64,000 nt of DNA from Plesiomonas sp051652165 (GCF_051652165.1 NZ_JBOFTR010000017.1:86913-150912), one strand, 5' to 3'; positions 37,680-46,995 are shown, numbered from the stretch's first letter. Program-made: numbers and translations. Notes: generated by a model from the sequence alone, not told the origin.

Positions 37680-38267
37680 ATGACCGATTTAACGGCCCTA
37701 TTTCCGGCCTGTGTTACCCTGCTCGGTGAAGAGACCTTTACCGATATCCTGACGACTGCCCGCCCAGACAGTGCCAGTGCATTGATTGATGCGCTACGTG
37801 AGTATGATGCCGAAAGCCCGTGGTTGGCTGATCTGGCTGAACTGGAGTGGGCGATTGAAACAGCGCAGCAGGCAAAAGAGACTGCACCGTTTGATTGGAT
37901 GTCATTAAGCGCGCTCAGTGAGGCTGAATATGCCCATGTGGTTTTTACACTAACGCCAGGAACTACGCTGTTACAGTCTGATTTTGCAATTGCCGAGCTT
38001 TATCAACAGGTGTTAAACCCGCAAATCACGGCGGAAATGCAGAGCCTGACGCTTGAGCTAGAGCAACCTTGCCAACTGGCGATATTCAAACGCCAACAGC
38101 AGGTTGTGATGATACCGCTGGATGATTTTGCGCTGGTACTGCTGGCTCACTTTCAGCAGGGGGGGTCACTTGGACAAGTACAAGCGATGGATCCAAGCCA
38201 GTTACTGCCGGCACTGATTGAGCAGGGGATTGTCTGCGGATTTACGCTAGATAACAGCGCGGTTTAA
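37680..38267 (+). CDS. HvfC/BufC-like (DUF2063-family) orphan protein
   Basis: A 195-residue acidic protein that by eye matches the middle and C-terminal parts of HvfC/BufC proteins: FPACVTLLGEETFTDIL, ESPWLADLAELEWAIE, a hydrophobic strand region ending TLLQSDFAIAELYQQ, and a C-terminal winged-helix-like part (PLDDFALVLLAHFQQGGSLGQV). The N-terminal DUF2063 domain of full-length members (~250 residues) seems to be missing. HvfC partners the DUF692 oxygenase HvfB in modifying cysteine-containing metal-binding peptides; neither HvfB nor a precursor is adjacent here. Function is therefore open. A strong terminator follows. Confidence 0.6.
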   Translation: MTDLTALFPACVTLLGEETFTDILTTARPDSASALIDALREYDAESPWLADLAELEWAIETAQQAKETAPFDWMSLSALSEAEYAHVVFTLTPGTTLLQSDFAIAELYQQVLNPQITAEMQSLTLELEQPCQLAIFKRQQQVVMIPLDDFALVLLAHFQQGGSLGQVQAMDPSQLLPALIEQGIVCGFTLDNSAV

Positions 38268-38278
38268 CCAAAATAAAA

Positions 38279-38305
38279 AAAGACAGCGAGGCTATCGCTG
38301 TCTTT
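38279..38305. terminator. Bidirectional terminator between HvfC-like gene and corA
   Basis: An 11-bp perfect stem AAAGACAGCGA / TCGCTGTCTTT, 5-nt loop, A-run before and T-run after, serving both convergent genes. Confidence 0.92.
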
Positions 38306-38335
38306 TTCATACTGGTTGACTGTACAACCAATCGG

Positions 38336-39286
38336 TTACAACCAGCCTTTACGTTTAAAGTAGAGGTAAGGCGCTAAACCGGCCAGCACCATTAAGATCA
38401 AGGCATACGGGTAACCCAAATCCCATTTTAGCTCAGGCATAAACTCAAAGTTCATACCGTAGCTTGATGCAACCAGTGTTGGCGGCAGGAAAATAACCGA
38501 TACCACCGAGAAGATCTTAATAATTCGGTTTTGTTCGATATTGATAAAGCCCATCGCCGCATCCATCAAAAAGTTCACTTTCTGAAACAGCGATTCATTA
38601 TGCGGCTGCAAAGATTCAATATCGCGCAAGACTTCACGCGCTTGCTCAAGCTCTTGGGCCGGTAAGCGGGCCTTACGCACTAAAAAGCTCAGTGCCCGTT
38701 GAGTATCCATCAGACACAAACGCACTTTCCAACCCGCATCTTCCTGTTCGGCCAGTTTTGACAGTGCTTCGTCAAAATTCTCGCCCTGTTTTCCTTCCAA
38801 AATCACACGCCCAAGGGCTTCAAGTTCGCTGTAGATATTCTCTATCACATCAGCAAGTTGCTCTATTTTGGTTTCAAACAGATCTAACAGCAGCTCGTAG
38901 GCATTTCCCTCTTGCAGATACTGCGTGCGGGCGCGCATACGGTAGAGCCGAAAGGCCGGCAGTTCACGCTCACGCAGGGTAAACAAGCGCCCTTCGCGAA
39001 TGGTAAACGCAACCGTAGCATTGCTGGCGTAATCTTCGTTATCTTCGTAGTAGAAGAAGGAGTGAATATGCAGGCCATCTTCATCTTCAAAAAAACGCGC
39101 ACTGGCCTCGATATCTTCCAATTCTGGGCGGGTTGCCAAACCTTGCCCCAACTCTTGTTGAACCCGTTCACGTTCATCTTCATCGGGTTCGATTAAATCA
39201 ACCCATAAGGCGGATGTCAGTTTATCCTGCTCATCTAGATCTAAACGCTGTAAACGGCGGTCATCAAGTTTGAATGCGCTCAGCAT
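38336..39286 (-). CDS. corA: Magnesium/cobalt transporter CorA
   Basis: Pentameric inner-membrane channel for Mg2+ (also Co2+, Ni2+). 316 residues, the E. coli length: large acidic cytoplasmic domain, long stalk helix, and two C-terminal membrane helices. The signature GMN is in SYGMNFEFMPEL between the helices and the C-terminus is basic (YFKRKGWL). The ATG is preceded by a very strong GGGGAGG site. The order corA-uvrD-yigB-xerC matches E. coli. It is preceded by a long, structured leader. Confidence 0.97.
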   Translation of the reverse strand: MLSAFKLDDRRLQRLDLDEQDKLTSALWVDLIEPDEDERERVQQELGQGLATRPELEDIEASARFFEDEDGLHIHSFFYYEDNEDYASNATVAFTIREGRLFTLRERELPAFRLYRMRARTQYLQEGNAYELLLDLFETKIEQLADVIENIYSELEALGRVILEGKQGENFDEALSKLAEQEDAGWKVRLCLMDTQRALSFLVRKARLPAQELEQAREVLRDIESLQPHNESLFQKVNFLMDAAMGFINIEQNRIIKIFSVVSVIFLPPTLVASSYGMNFEFMPELKWDLGYPYALILMVLAGLAPYLYFKRKGWL

Positions 39287-39532
39287 GTGTCATACCTCCC
39301 CTTGCGGTTACGATATGAACAACGCTTTGAAGCACGGTCAGAAGCTTTTAGCCTCTACCAATTCAAAACTGGGCAAATGAGATTTAATCAGAAACGGTGA
39401 GCATCAGTGCGGCACGGTTGCTGACAGCTAAAAACTGTCAACACCTGAATAGGAGAGGACAATTTAGCAGGTAAAAATCTCATTCCAGCATCGACTGGGT
39501 GTGTCCAAGGCGGTGTCCTCTCAAATGATAGT
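39287..39532 (-). promoter_or_regulatory. Structured 5' leader of corA
   Basis: The predicted transcript has about 245 untranslated nucleotides. Near its 5' end GAGAGGACA (39453-39461 on plus) pairs perfectly with TGTCCTCTC (39514-39522), enclosing a CCAG/CTGG hairpin. A second hairpin TGACAG-CTAAAAA-CTGTCA lies at about 39422-39440. A six-codon frame beginning MLTVSD is present but has no ribosome site. Salmonella corA also has a regulatory leader; equivalence is not shown. Confidence 0.5.
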
Positions 39533-39538
39533 GCGCGA

Positions 39539-39568
39539 ATGTTACGCCGGAGTGGAAAAGACTGTCAA
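39539..39568 (-). promoter_or_regulatory. Candidate corA promoter
   Basis: On the minus strand TTGACA (complement of 39563-39568) and TAACAT (complement of 39539-39544) are separated by 18 bp; the start point would be near 39532. Confidence 0.6.
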
Positions 39569-39753
39569 CCAGCCAACCGGTTTGAAATGAATAAATTTTG
39601 TACCTTTACTTAAGCAGGTTAACTCACAGATCAAGGTGTTGGTGAAAATAACTACAGTTTTCACCCCTGTTTGCGACTTTGTGGGCTCAATGCCGCATAA
39701 TGTTAATTTACTGCGTCAGTGGCATCCTCTGGTTTCTTTGCATCAGCCAGAAA

Positions 39754-39796
39754 AAGCCTGTCATACCTATTCACATGATTTGGGTATAACAGGCTT
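39754..39796 (-). terminator. Terminator-like hairpin downstream of uvrD
   Basis: AAGCCTGT ... ACAGGCTT with inner ATACC / GGTAT pairing, just after the uvrD stop; the minus-strand tail TTTTT follows. Confidence 0.75.
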
Positions 39797-39803
39797 ATAA
39801 TAT

Positions 39804-41978
39804 TTAAATTTTATCGAGATGAGCAAAAGCTAAAACTAACCACTTAATGCCCTCTCCTTGAAATGCAACCTGTACACGCGCAGTATCATCACTCCCTTCC
39901 ATGTTGATAATCGTGCCCTCACCAAATTTGCTATGCCGCACACGCTGGCCTAAAGTGTAACCGCTGCCGTTGCCCAATGTTGCCGAGGCGGAAGGCGCAG
40001 AGAAACGGGTTTGGGTTACTGGCCGTGAAATCGTCGCACGTAGACGCACCTCTTCAAGGCATGCATTGGGTAGCTCTTTGATAAAACGAGATGGCCGGTG
40101 GAACTGCTCTTTGCCATACACGCGCCGCGACTCAGCATAGGTGAGTGTCAGCTTTTGCATGGCGCGGGTGATGCCGACATAGGCCAGACGGCGCTCCTCT
40201 TCCAAACGGCCACTCTCTTCGGCTGACTGCTGGCTAGGGAACATGCCCTCTTCAACACCGACAATAAACACATTTAAAAATTCCAGCCCTTTGGCCGAAT
40301 GCAGTGTCATCAGTTGTACTGCATCATCGTAGGCATCAGCCTGACCTTCGCCAGCCTCAAGCGCAGCATGGGTTAAAAAGGCCTGTAACGGGGTCATGTC
40401 TTCAGCCTCTTCCGGCACTTCATATTGCCGTGTTGCTGTGACCAACTCCTCAAGGTTTTCTATCCGTGCCTGCCCTTTTTCGCCTTTTTCCTGCTCATAC
40501 ATGCTCCATAAGCCGGAATTACGGATCACGCGGTCGGTCTGAATGTGTAGCGGCAAATCACAGGTTTCAATCTCCAGTGCGCCTATCAGTTCGACAAAAC
40601 GCATCAGTGCCGAGGCAGCGCGTCCGGCCAGAACTTTATGCTGTAACAAAAATTCAGCGGCCTGCCAGAGCGTTTGCTGGTTATCGCGCGCAGCATGGCG
40701 GATCTGCTCAAGGGTGCGATCACCAATGCCACGGGTTGGGGTGTTGATCACCCGCTCAAATGCGGCATCATCATTACGATTGGCAATCAGGCGCAGGTAA
40801 GCGAGTGTATCTTTAATTTCCTGCCGCTCAAAAAAGCGCATTCCACCATAAATGCGGTATGGCATTCCCGACTGCAACAAGGCTTCTTCGAGCACCCGTG
40901 ACTGGGCATTGCTGCGATATAAAATAGCGCAATCTGAGAGTGCCGCGCCGTTATCCTGCCAAGCTTTGATTCGGCTGACCACAAAACGGGACTCATCTAA
41001 CTCATTGAATGCGCAGTACAGTGAGATAGGTTCACCGCCTTGTCCGTCGGTCCAGAGGCTTTTTCCCATCCGCTCACTGTTGTTGGCAATCAGTGCATTG
41101 GCGGCGGCCAAAATGTTGCCCGACGAGCGGTAGTTTTGTTCTAAGCGAATGGTATCTGCGCCGTTAAAATCGTGCAGGAATTGCTGGATATTCTCAACCC
41201 GCGCACCGCGCCAGCCGTAAATTGATTGGTCATCATCGCCCACGATCATCACATGGTTCTGGTTGCCGGCCAGCATTCTGATCCAAGCGTATTGAATGCG
41301 GTTGGTATCTTGAAACTCATCGACCAAAATATTGGTAAAACGCTGCTGATAGTGCGCCAAAATCGCCGGTTTATGCAGCCAAAGTTCATGGGCGCGCAGC
41401 AACAGTTCGGCAAAATCAACCAACCCTGCCCGATCGCAGGCTTCCTGATAGGCTTGATAAATTTTCAGCCATGTCGCTTCGGTCAGGTTGCCGTAGGTTT
41501 CAATGTGTGAAGGGCGCAGGCCTTCATCTTTTTTCCCATTGATAAACCACGCCGCTTGGCGAGCCGGCCACTGTTTTTCATCCAAATTCATGGCTTTAAT
41601 CAGGCGTTTTAGTAACCGCTGCTGATCATCAGAGTCAAGAATTTGGAAATCCTGTGGCAAACCGGCATCTAGATGGTGCGCGCGTAACAGGCGATGGGCG
41701 ATACCGTGGAATGTGCCAATCCACATGCCGCCTTGCATCGTGCCGATCAGCTGTTCGATACGGTGACGCATTTCAGCCGCAGCTTTGTTGGTAAAGGTCA
41801 CGGCCAAAATGGAGTACGGCGAGCAGTGCTCCACCTGCATCAGCCAAGCAATGCGGTGCACCAGCACACGGGTTTTACCGCTGCCTGCACCGGCTAGCAC
41901 CAAGAGATTGCGGCGCGGCGCGGCCACCACATCGCGTTGTTTATCATTCAGGCCATCGAGCAGGCGGGATACATCCAT
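39804..41978 (-). CDS. uvrD: DNA helicase II UvrD
   Basis: Superfamily 1A 3'-5' helicase of nucleotide-excision and mismatch repair. 724 residues (E. coli 720). Helicase motifs in order: Walker A AGAGSGKTRVL (about 29-39), TFTNKAAAEM, VDEFQDTN (near 220), GDDDQSIYGWRGA (near 247), QNYRS, TLHSAKGLEF (near 560) and YVGITRA (near 605). The C-terminal Tudor-like tail (VRHSKFGEGTIINMEG...) is present. Order xerC-yigB-uvrD as in E. coli; yigB ends 37 bases upstream. Confidence 0.98.
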   Translation of the reverse strand: MDVSRLLDGLNDKQRDVVAAPRRNLLVLAGAGSGKTRVLVHRIAWLMQVEHCSPYSILAVTFTNKAAAEMRHRIEQLIGTMQGGMWIGTFHGIAHRLLRAHHLDAGLPQDFQILDSDDQQRLLKRLIKAMNLDEKQWPARQAAWFINGKKDEGLRPSHIETYGNLTEATWLKIYQAYQEACDRAGLVDFAELLLRAHELWLHKPAILAHYQQRFTNILVDEFQDTNRIQYAWIRMLAGNQNHVMIVGDDDQSIYGWRGARVENIQQFLHDFNGADTIRLEQNYRSSGNILAAANALIANNSERMGKSLWTDGQGGEPISLYCAFNELDESRFVVSRIKAWQDNGAALSDCAILYRSNAQSRVLEEALLQSGMPYRIYGGMRFFERQEIKDTLAYLRLIANRNDDAAFERVINTPTRGIGDRTLEQIRHAARDNQQTLWQAAEFLLQHKVLAGRAASALMRFVELIGALEIETCDLPLHIQTDRVIRNSGLWSMYEQEKGEKGQARIENLEELVTATRQYEVPEEAEDMTPLQAFLTHAALEAGEGQADAYDDAVQLMTLHSAKGLEFLNVFIVGVEEGMFPSQQSAEESGRLEEERRLAYVGITRAMQKLTLTYAESRRVYGKEQFHRPSRFIKELPNACLEEVRLRATISRPVTQTRFSAPSASATLGNGSGYTLGQRVRHSKFGEGTIINMEGSDDTARVQVAFQGEGIKWLVLAFAHLDKI

Positions 41979-42015
41979 CGGGCACTCTTACTGTGTTTTT
42001 ATACAATGATGGGGA

Positions 42016-42732
42016 TTATAACAGCTCAAGCAGCGAGTCCAACCGGCGGATTTCCAGCGTCGGCAGCGCGCGGCTGTCACGGTCAAGGCGCAGTTGGCGC
42101 TGTTTATCGTTGATCCAGCACGCCTGCGCGCCAGCATGGATTGCCCCTTGAATATCAGTTTCCAGATGATCGCCAACATGCAGCAAGGCTTGCGGTGCAA
42201 TCTTTAGCTCGGTAGCTGCATGATGAAACATATCCGGATAGGGTTTTGCACGGCCAGCCGGCCCTGCACGTAGGATCAGGCTAAAATAGGGCGCTAACCC
42301 AATCACGGCCGGATCAGCATTACCGTTGGTAATCGCCACCAGTGGCCAGCGTTGCGCCAGTGCTTGCAATACCTGATGACTCTCTGCCGGCACTGTAATT
42401 CGGTTACGCAGGCGGGCAAAATCAGCCATTCCCTGATCGGCGGCCTGCTGCGCTTGGTCAGCACTGTATCCGCGAGTATGCAGAGTCTGGGAAATGGCTT
42501 GATGACGCAGTGCTGTCATATCATGGCGCAGCAGCGGTTGCTCGGTGGCAACCTGCTGGCGAATCAATGCCCACTCGTGCGTGCCCAAATCGGCCAACAG
42601 TGTATGTTGCTGCCGGAGTGTCTCGGCAGCATCCTGCTCGCAGGCCAGCATGACCGGTTCGTTGTCGTACAGGGTATCATCCAGATCAAAACTGATAGCC
42701 GCAATCGGGTGCAAAGGGCGGAAAAATCGCAT
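42016..42732 (-). CDS. yigB: HAD-family FMN phosphatase YigB
   Basis: A 238-residue haloacid-dehalogenase phosphatase; E. coli YigB hydrolyses FMN to riboflavin, among other substrates. HAD motifs: FDLDDTLYDN (nucleophile Asp near residue 16), the Thr motif VAITNGNAD (near 134), the Lys in GRAKPYPDMF (near 160) and VGDHLETDIQGA (near 185). It lies between xerC and uvrD, probably in one transcript with them. Confidence 0.94.
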   Translation of the reverse strand: MRFFRPLHPIAAISFDLDDTLYDNEPVMLACEQDAAETLRQQHTLLADLGTHEWALIRQQVATEQPLLRHDMTALRHQAISQTLHTRGYSADQAQQAADQGMADFARLRNRITVPAESHQVLQALAQRWPLVAITNGNADPAVIGLAPYFSLILRAGPAGRAKPYPDMFHHAATELKIAPQALLHVGDHLETDIQGAIHAGAQACWINDKQRQLRLDRDSRALPTLEIRRLDSLLELL

Positions 42733-42789
42733 GTGTGCTCTCCTGTGAGATACGTGGGCGGCAATGGTGTTAGCCGCGCACGCATGACG

Positions 42790-44106
42790 CTAGCGAGATC
42801 GCGGCGTCAGAGGTAGCGAATCAGTTGGCACTGACTCAGATACCGTGAATGTGGGGGTCGCGCTTGCCGAGAGCGGTTCGGCAGGTTTTATCGGTTCTGC
42901 TGTATTATTCGGTGTAGTAAATGCAGGGTGCTCTGACTCGGTCGCTGCCAGTAGGCGATTCAAATCAGCCGGTAAACGGCTGCGTTTAGCACGCGGATGC
43001 GCAGCATCGTATACTGTGGCAAGATGTTGAAAATCAAGGTGGGTATAGACTTGTGTGGTCGAGAGGTTGGCATGTCCGAGCATCTCTTGCACGGCACGTA
43101 AATCACCGCTTGATTCAAGCATATGGGTCGCAAACGAGTGGCGCAGTTTATGTGGATGAACATGGCTGCTCACACCTTGCTTAATCCCCCATTCGGCCAT
43201 CCGCTTTTGTACACTGCGTGCTGCAATGCGCGAGCCTAAACGTGAAATAAAGAGTGCATCATCGGTTGGCGATAATAACGGGCGCAATACCAACCAACGT
43301 TGTAACCACTCAGCGGCCGTGCGACCAAAGGGAACTTGCCGCTCTTTTGAACCTTTACCTAATACCCGTACTTGCCCTGATTCAATATCTAACATACGGT
43401 AATTTAGCGCAATTAGTTCCGATAAACGTAATCCAGCCCCATACATCAGCTCCATCATGGCACGATCACGCACTGCTAATGGATCTTGTTCATCCACATT
43501 TAAAAGCTGAGAGACCTCATCCACATCCATATTTTTTGGCAAACGGCCAGGTGGTTTTGGTGCAGATACGGCACGGGCAGGGTTAGCACTCAAAATCCCT
43601 TGCAAAACGAGATAGTCTAAAAAGCTGCGCAAGACCGACAAGCGCAACCCAATCGAGCGTTCTTGCAAGCCCTCACGTTTTGCTCGGGCAGAAAGTTGCC
43701 GTACCCATGCTGTATCAAGTTGCCCCCAAGTATTCAACGACATCACCTGCATTTGATGAACAATCGCACGTAGCTGGCGAGTATAGTTCTCAATCGTCTT
43801 TGGGCTCACTTGCCGCTCGACACGCAAGAATGCCAAAAATTGGCACACAGGTTCAACCAATGCGGCAGGAAAATCAGACCCTACCGCCATAATATCGGGT
43901 GAGAGAGCGGCATACTGAGGTGTGAGGGGAGAAGTGGTGGCATTATGTTCAAGATAAGAAGATACCGCATGGCCATTATCTGTATGGCTAGTCTCTGTAT
44001 CGCACTTATTTGTATGACCATTTTCTGCATGACTGCGTTCGGCGTGTACCAAACGTTGACGACGTGCTGCATTAGCAGCAAATGTTGAGGTTATGCGTTT
44101 ACTCAC
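42790..44106 (-). CDS. xerC: Tyrosine recombinase XerC with terminal extensions
   Basis: Site-specific recombinase that with XerD resolves chromosome dimers at dif. The core has the full catalytic set: R227, K251, H319, R322, H345 and nucleophile Y354. E. coli XerC is 298 residues; this frame gives 438. About 80 N-terminal residues are His/Asn/Ser-rich with an imperfect repeat around SH-x-x-NGH, and about 65 C-terminal residues after AHPRAKR are Pro/Thr/Ser-rich. The start is uncertain: the GTG at 44106 overlaps the DUF484 stop, TTG at 44115 is open, and an ATG at 43890 would remove the N-terminal extension but has no ribosome site. Confidence 0.92.
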   Translation of the reverse strand: MSKRITSTFAANAARRQRLVHAERSHAENGHTNKCDTETSHTDNGHAVSSYLEHNATTSPLTPQYAALSPDIMAVGSDFPAALVEPVCQFLAFLRVERQVSPKTIENYTRQLRAIVHQMQVMSLNTWGQLDTAWVRQLSARAKREGLQERSIGLRLSVLRSFLDYLVLQGILSANPARAVSAPKPPGRLPKNMDVDEVSQLLNVDEQDPLAVRDRAMMELMYGAGLRLSELIALNYRMLDIESGQVRVLGKGSKERQVPFGRTAAEWLQRWLVLRPLLSPTDDALFISRLGSRIAARSVQKRMAEWGIKQGVSSHVHPHKLRHSFATHMLESSGDLRAVQEMLGHANLSTTQVYTHLDFQHLATVYDAAHPRAKRSRLPADLNRLLAATESEHPAFTTPNNTAEPIKPAEPLSASATPTFTVSESVPTDSLPLTPRSR

Positions 44107-44854
44107 GACGGGCAACCCATTTTTGTATTACTAACTCTATAATTTGCGCGACAGATTGCAGCAGTTGTGTCCCCATACCTGTTTGAAAGTGCTGTGGATC
44201 ACGGCTGGCAAAAATGAGTAGCCCAAGTTCAGCATGTTGACCGATACGCTGCAATGCCACTGAGCCAACCCGTACAATATCTGGCAACAATAACAGTTGC
44301 TCAGAGGCATTGAGTGGCCCTAAATAACAAGCATTTGGCCTAAACTGCCCACCAAAGCGTTGAATGCGCAGTAGCGCAAACTGCTCAGGACGCAGTGCTA
44401 ACCCGTGCGCTGCACTCGGTGCGCCTAATAACCAACGATCACTAAACAGATGTACACGGCAGGCTAATAACCCAAGCTGCTGACTCCACTCTTGCAAGCA
44501 CCGCAAACCTTCATTTAGATCAGTGGCCATTAACAAGTCGTGCTGTAACGGCAATAAACGCAGGAATAACTGTTCATTAGCCGCCGCCTGTAAGCGTTGC
44601 TCACGTTGCTGCTGCTGATATTCATCCACTGTTTGCCGCAATTGTAACAACTGTCGCTCAATCAGTGAGATCGCACCATGGCTATGGTGCGGGATCTGCA
44701 GTGTATCGAGTAATGGGGCATGGCGGTTAAAAAATGCAGGGTGCTGTATAAGATAGTGAGCAATACGCTGCTCTAGCTGTACATCTATTGTAGCCTCTGA
44801 TACGCCTGATATCGCTGTTTCTACCTTAGGTGGCCGTGGCGGATATTCACTCAT
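44099..44854 (-). CDS. yigA: DUF484 family protein (YigA-like)
   Basis: A 251-residue cytoplasmic protein of the DUF484 family, which has a GAF-like fold. The family feature IAHYLIQHPAFFNRHAPLLDTLQIPH is near residues 29-54, followed by a coiled coil (about 60-100, QLLQLRQTVDEYQQQQREQRLQ) and the GAF-like domain. It starts within the dapF stop (ATGA overlap) and overlaps the xerC start, so translation of the three is coupled. Its cellular role is not established. Confidence 0.9.
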   Translation of the reverse strand: MSEYPPRPPKVETAISGVSEATIDVQLEQRIAHYLIQHPAFFNRHAPLLDTLQIPHHSHGAISLIERQLLQLRQTVDEYQQQQREQRLQAAANEQLFLRLLPLQHDLLMATDLNEGLRCLQEWSQQLGLLACRVHLFSDRWLLGAPSAAHGLALRPEQFALLRIQRFGGQFRPNACYLGPLNASEQLLLLPDIVRVGSVALQRIGQHAELGLLIFASRDPQHFQTGMGTQLLQSVAQIIELVIQKWVARRE

Positions 44855-45690
44855 AGTTGAATAAATCCGTCATAAATATGGGTCGCTGGCCCCGTCATGT
44901 ATAACGGTTGCCCGATACCTTCCCAACGGATCTGTAACGCACCACCGGGTAAGTCAACTTGTACACTTTGTTCTAATAATCCCTGCACAATCCCTACCGC
45001 AACGGCGGCACACGCACCACTACCACAGGCTTGTGTTTCCCCAGCCCCGCGCTCGTATACCCGTAAACGGATATGTTGCGGATTGAGTGTTTGCATAAAA
45101 CCAACATTCACTCGTTCAGGAAAACGCTCATGGCTCTCAAGCAACGGGCCTAAGCTTTCAACCGCAGCCGTATCAACATTCTCGACTTGCAACACACAGT
45201 GTGGGTTTCCCATCGAGACTGCGCCGTAAAACACCGTCTGCGCATCAGTGCGCAGAATATAGGTTTTCTCTTCTTTGACTGCCCGATGCGGGATCTGGCT
45301 AGGCTCAAAAATCGGGACTCCCATATTGACGGTGATCTGTGCATCATCCTGAATTTTCAAGATCATTTTGCCGACCTGCGTACTCACACGGATCTCACGT
45401 TTATTAATCAGCCCTTTTTGGTACACAAAGGCAGCAAAACAACGCGCCCCGTTGCCACACTGCGCCACTTCGCTGCCATCGGCATTGAAGATACGGTAAT
45501 GAAAATCTAAATCGGGATCATACGGTGGCTCAACGACCAACAACTGATCAAAACCTACTCCCCGATGCCGATCCGCCAAACGACGGATCAGCTCCGGTGA
45601 AAAGAAGACATTTTGCGTCACGGCATCGACAACCATAAAGTCGTTGCCTAGCCCATGCATTTTGGAAAAGTGCACGCGATTCTCCATCAT
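44851..45690 (-). CDS. dapF: Diaminopimelate epimerase
   Basis: Converts LL- to meso-diaminopimelate for peptidoglycan and lysine synthesis, without a cofactor. 279 residues from the ATG at 45690, whose first base overlaps the lysA stop (TGATGATG), implying coupling; the second ATG (45687) is equally possible. The two catalytic cysteines are in AQCGNGARCF and ETQACGSGACAAVAVG. It aligns throughout with E. coli DapF (FSKMHGLGNDFMVVDAVTQN near the start). The frame is open nine codons upstream inside lysA. Confidence 0.97.
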   Translation of the reverse strand: MMENRVHFSKMHGLGNDFMVVDAVTQNVFFSPELIRRLADRHRGVGFDQLLVVEPPYDPDLDFHYRIFNADGSEVAQCGNGARCFAAFVYQKGLINKREIRVSTQVGKMILKIQDDAQITVNMGVPIFEPSQIPHRAVKEEKTYILRTDAQTVFYGAVSMGNPHCVLQVENVDTAAVESLGPLLESHERFPERVNVGFMQTLNPQHIRLRVYERGAGETQACGSGACAAVAVGIVQGLLEQSVQVDLPGGALQIRWEGIGQPLYMTGPATHIYDGFIQL

Positions 45691-46943
45691 CACGGCAGCA
45701 GGTGCTCCCCGCGCCATAAATCGCTTAATTGCTCTCGTTCGCGGATCAGATAAGCCTTATCACCATCAACCAGCACTTCAGCCGGACGCACCCGCGAATT
45801 ATAATTAGAGCTCATACTAAAACCGTACGCACCGGCAGAGCGCACTGCCAGCAGATCGCCGGCTGCAATCGACAACGCACGCCCTTTGCCAAGAAAATCA
45901 CTGGTTTCACATACCGGCCCAACAACATCATACACCGCACTTGAGCGCACTAAGCTGGCATTCACCGGAATGATTTTCATCCACGCCTGATACAGCGCAG
46001 GGCGTAGCAGGTCATTCATTCCTGCATCTACAATGGCAAATTGGCGATCACCGGCCGCTTTCAGGTACTCAACCTGCGTCACCAGTACACCGGCATTGGC
46101 CATGATCACTCGGCCTGGTTCAAATACCAACTCAAGCTCTGGCCGATCAGCCAGTTTACTGAGCAAAGCAGCCGCATAATCGGCTGGGGCTGGCGGTGTT
46201 TCATCGTTATAACGTACGCCCAAACCGCCACCGACATCAACATGTTGCAGCTCTATGCCATCATCGGCCAGTGCATCAATCAGGTGTAACAAACGATCAA
46301 GCGCATCCATAAATGGGGCAAGGTCGGTCAGCTGTGAACCGATATGGCAATCAATCCCCACCACCTTCAGGTGTGGCAGATCACGCGCAAGGCGGTAAAT
46401 CCGCCGCGCATCTTGGTGATTAATGCCAAATTTATTCTCTTTCAAGCCCGTTGAGATATAAGGGTGCGTTTTGGCATCCACATCGGGGTTCACCCGTAAC
46501 GAAACCGGCGCAATACACCCCAGCTCTCCAGCCACCTGATTTAAACGTTGTAGCTCAGCTTCTGACTCAACATTAAAGCAGCGAATGCCCAGCTCAAGTG
46601 CCCGAACCATATCCTCATAGCTTTTTGCTACGCCGGAAAAGACCACTTTACGGGGATCACCACCGGCAGCCAGCACGCGCTCAAGCTCACCGCGCGAAAC
46701 AATATCAAACCCTGAGCCTAAACGGGCCAGCAGGTTTAATAGCGCCAAATTTGAGTTAGCTTTTACCGCATAGCAAATCAGGTGCGGGTGCCCTGCAACA
46801 GCCTGATCAAAGGCGTGAAAATGGCGCTCAATAGTGGCTCGCGAATAGATATATAGCGGTGTTGAAAACTGTGCTGCAAGTTCATCAACCGCAATACCTT
46901 CAGCGTATAACTGCTGATTGCCCTGATAATTAAAGTGATCCAC
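45690..46943 (-). CDS. lysA: Diaminopimelate decarboxylase
   Basis: PLP enzyme that decarboxylates meso-diaminopimelate to lysine. 417 residues: alanine-racemase-like barrel with the PLP lysine in CYAVKANSN (near 61), the HIGSQL motif, the PLP-phosphate loop GGGLGVRY and EPGR, then a C-terminal domain with CETSDFLG and YGFSMSSNYN. The linked lptM-lysA-dapF order is common in gammaproteobacteria other than E. coli, whose lysA is elsewhere with lysR. Confidence 0.96.
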   Translation of the reverse strand: MDHFNYQGNQQLYAEGIAVDELAAQFSTPLYIYSRATIERHFHAFDQAVAGHPHLICYAVKANSNLALLNLLARLGSGFDIVSRGELERVLAAGGDPRKVVFSGVAKSYEDMVRALELGIRCFNVESEAELQRLNQVAGELGCIAPVSLRVNPDVDAKTHPYISTGLKENKFGINHQDARRIYRLARDLPHLKVVGIDCHIGSQLTDLAPFMDALDRLLHLIDALADDGIELQHVDVGGGLGVRYNDETPPAPADYAAALLSKLADRPELELVFEPGRVIMANAGVLVTQVEYLKAAGDRQFAIVDAGMNDLLRPALYQAWMKIIPVNASLVRSSAVYDVVGPVCETSDFLGKGRALSIAAGDLLAVRSAGAYGFSMSSNYNSRVRPAEVLVDGDKAYLIREREQLSDLWRGEHLLP

Positions 46944-46995
46944 GCTAACCTTCCTTGATTGATACCATCATCTAAAAATGGCGGATGTATTGACG

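Noticed and set aside
39653..39750. Considered a CorL-like leader peptide ORF for corA
   Set aside because: This stretch is upstream of the best promoter, and the only short frame in the leader (MLTVSD) lacks a ribosome site.
43950..44090. Considered a minisatellite in the xerC N-terminal coding region
   Set aside because: Units are imperfect and of uneven length, so it is reported only as a low-complexity extension of XerC.
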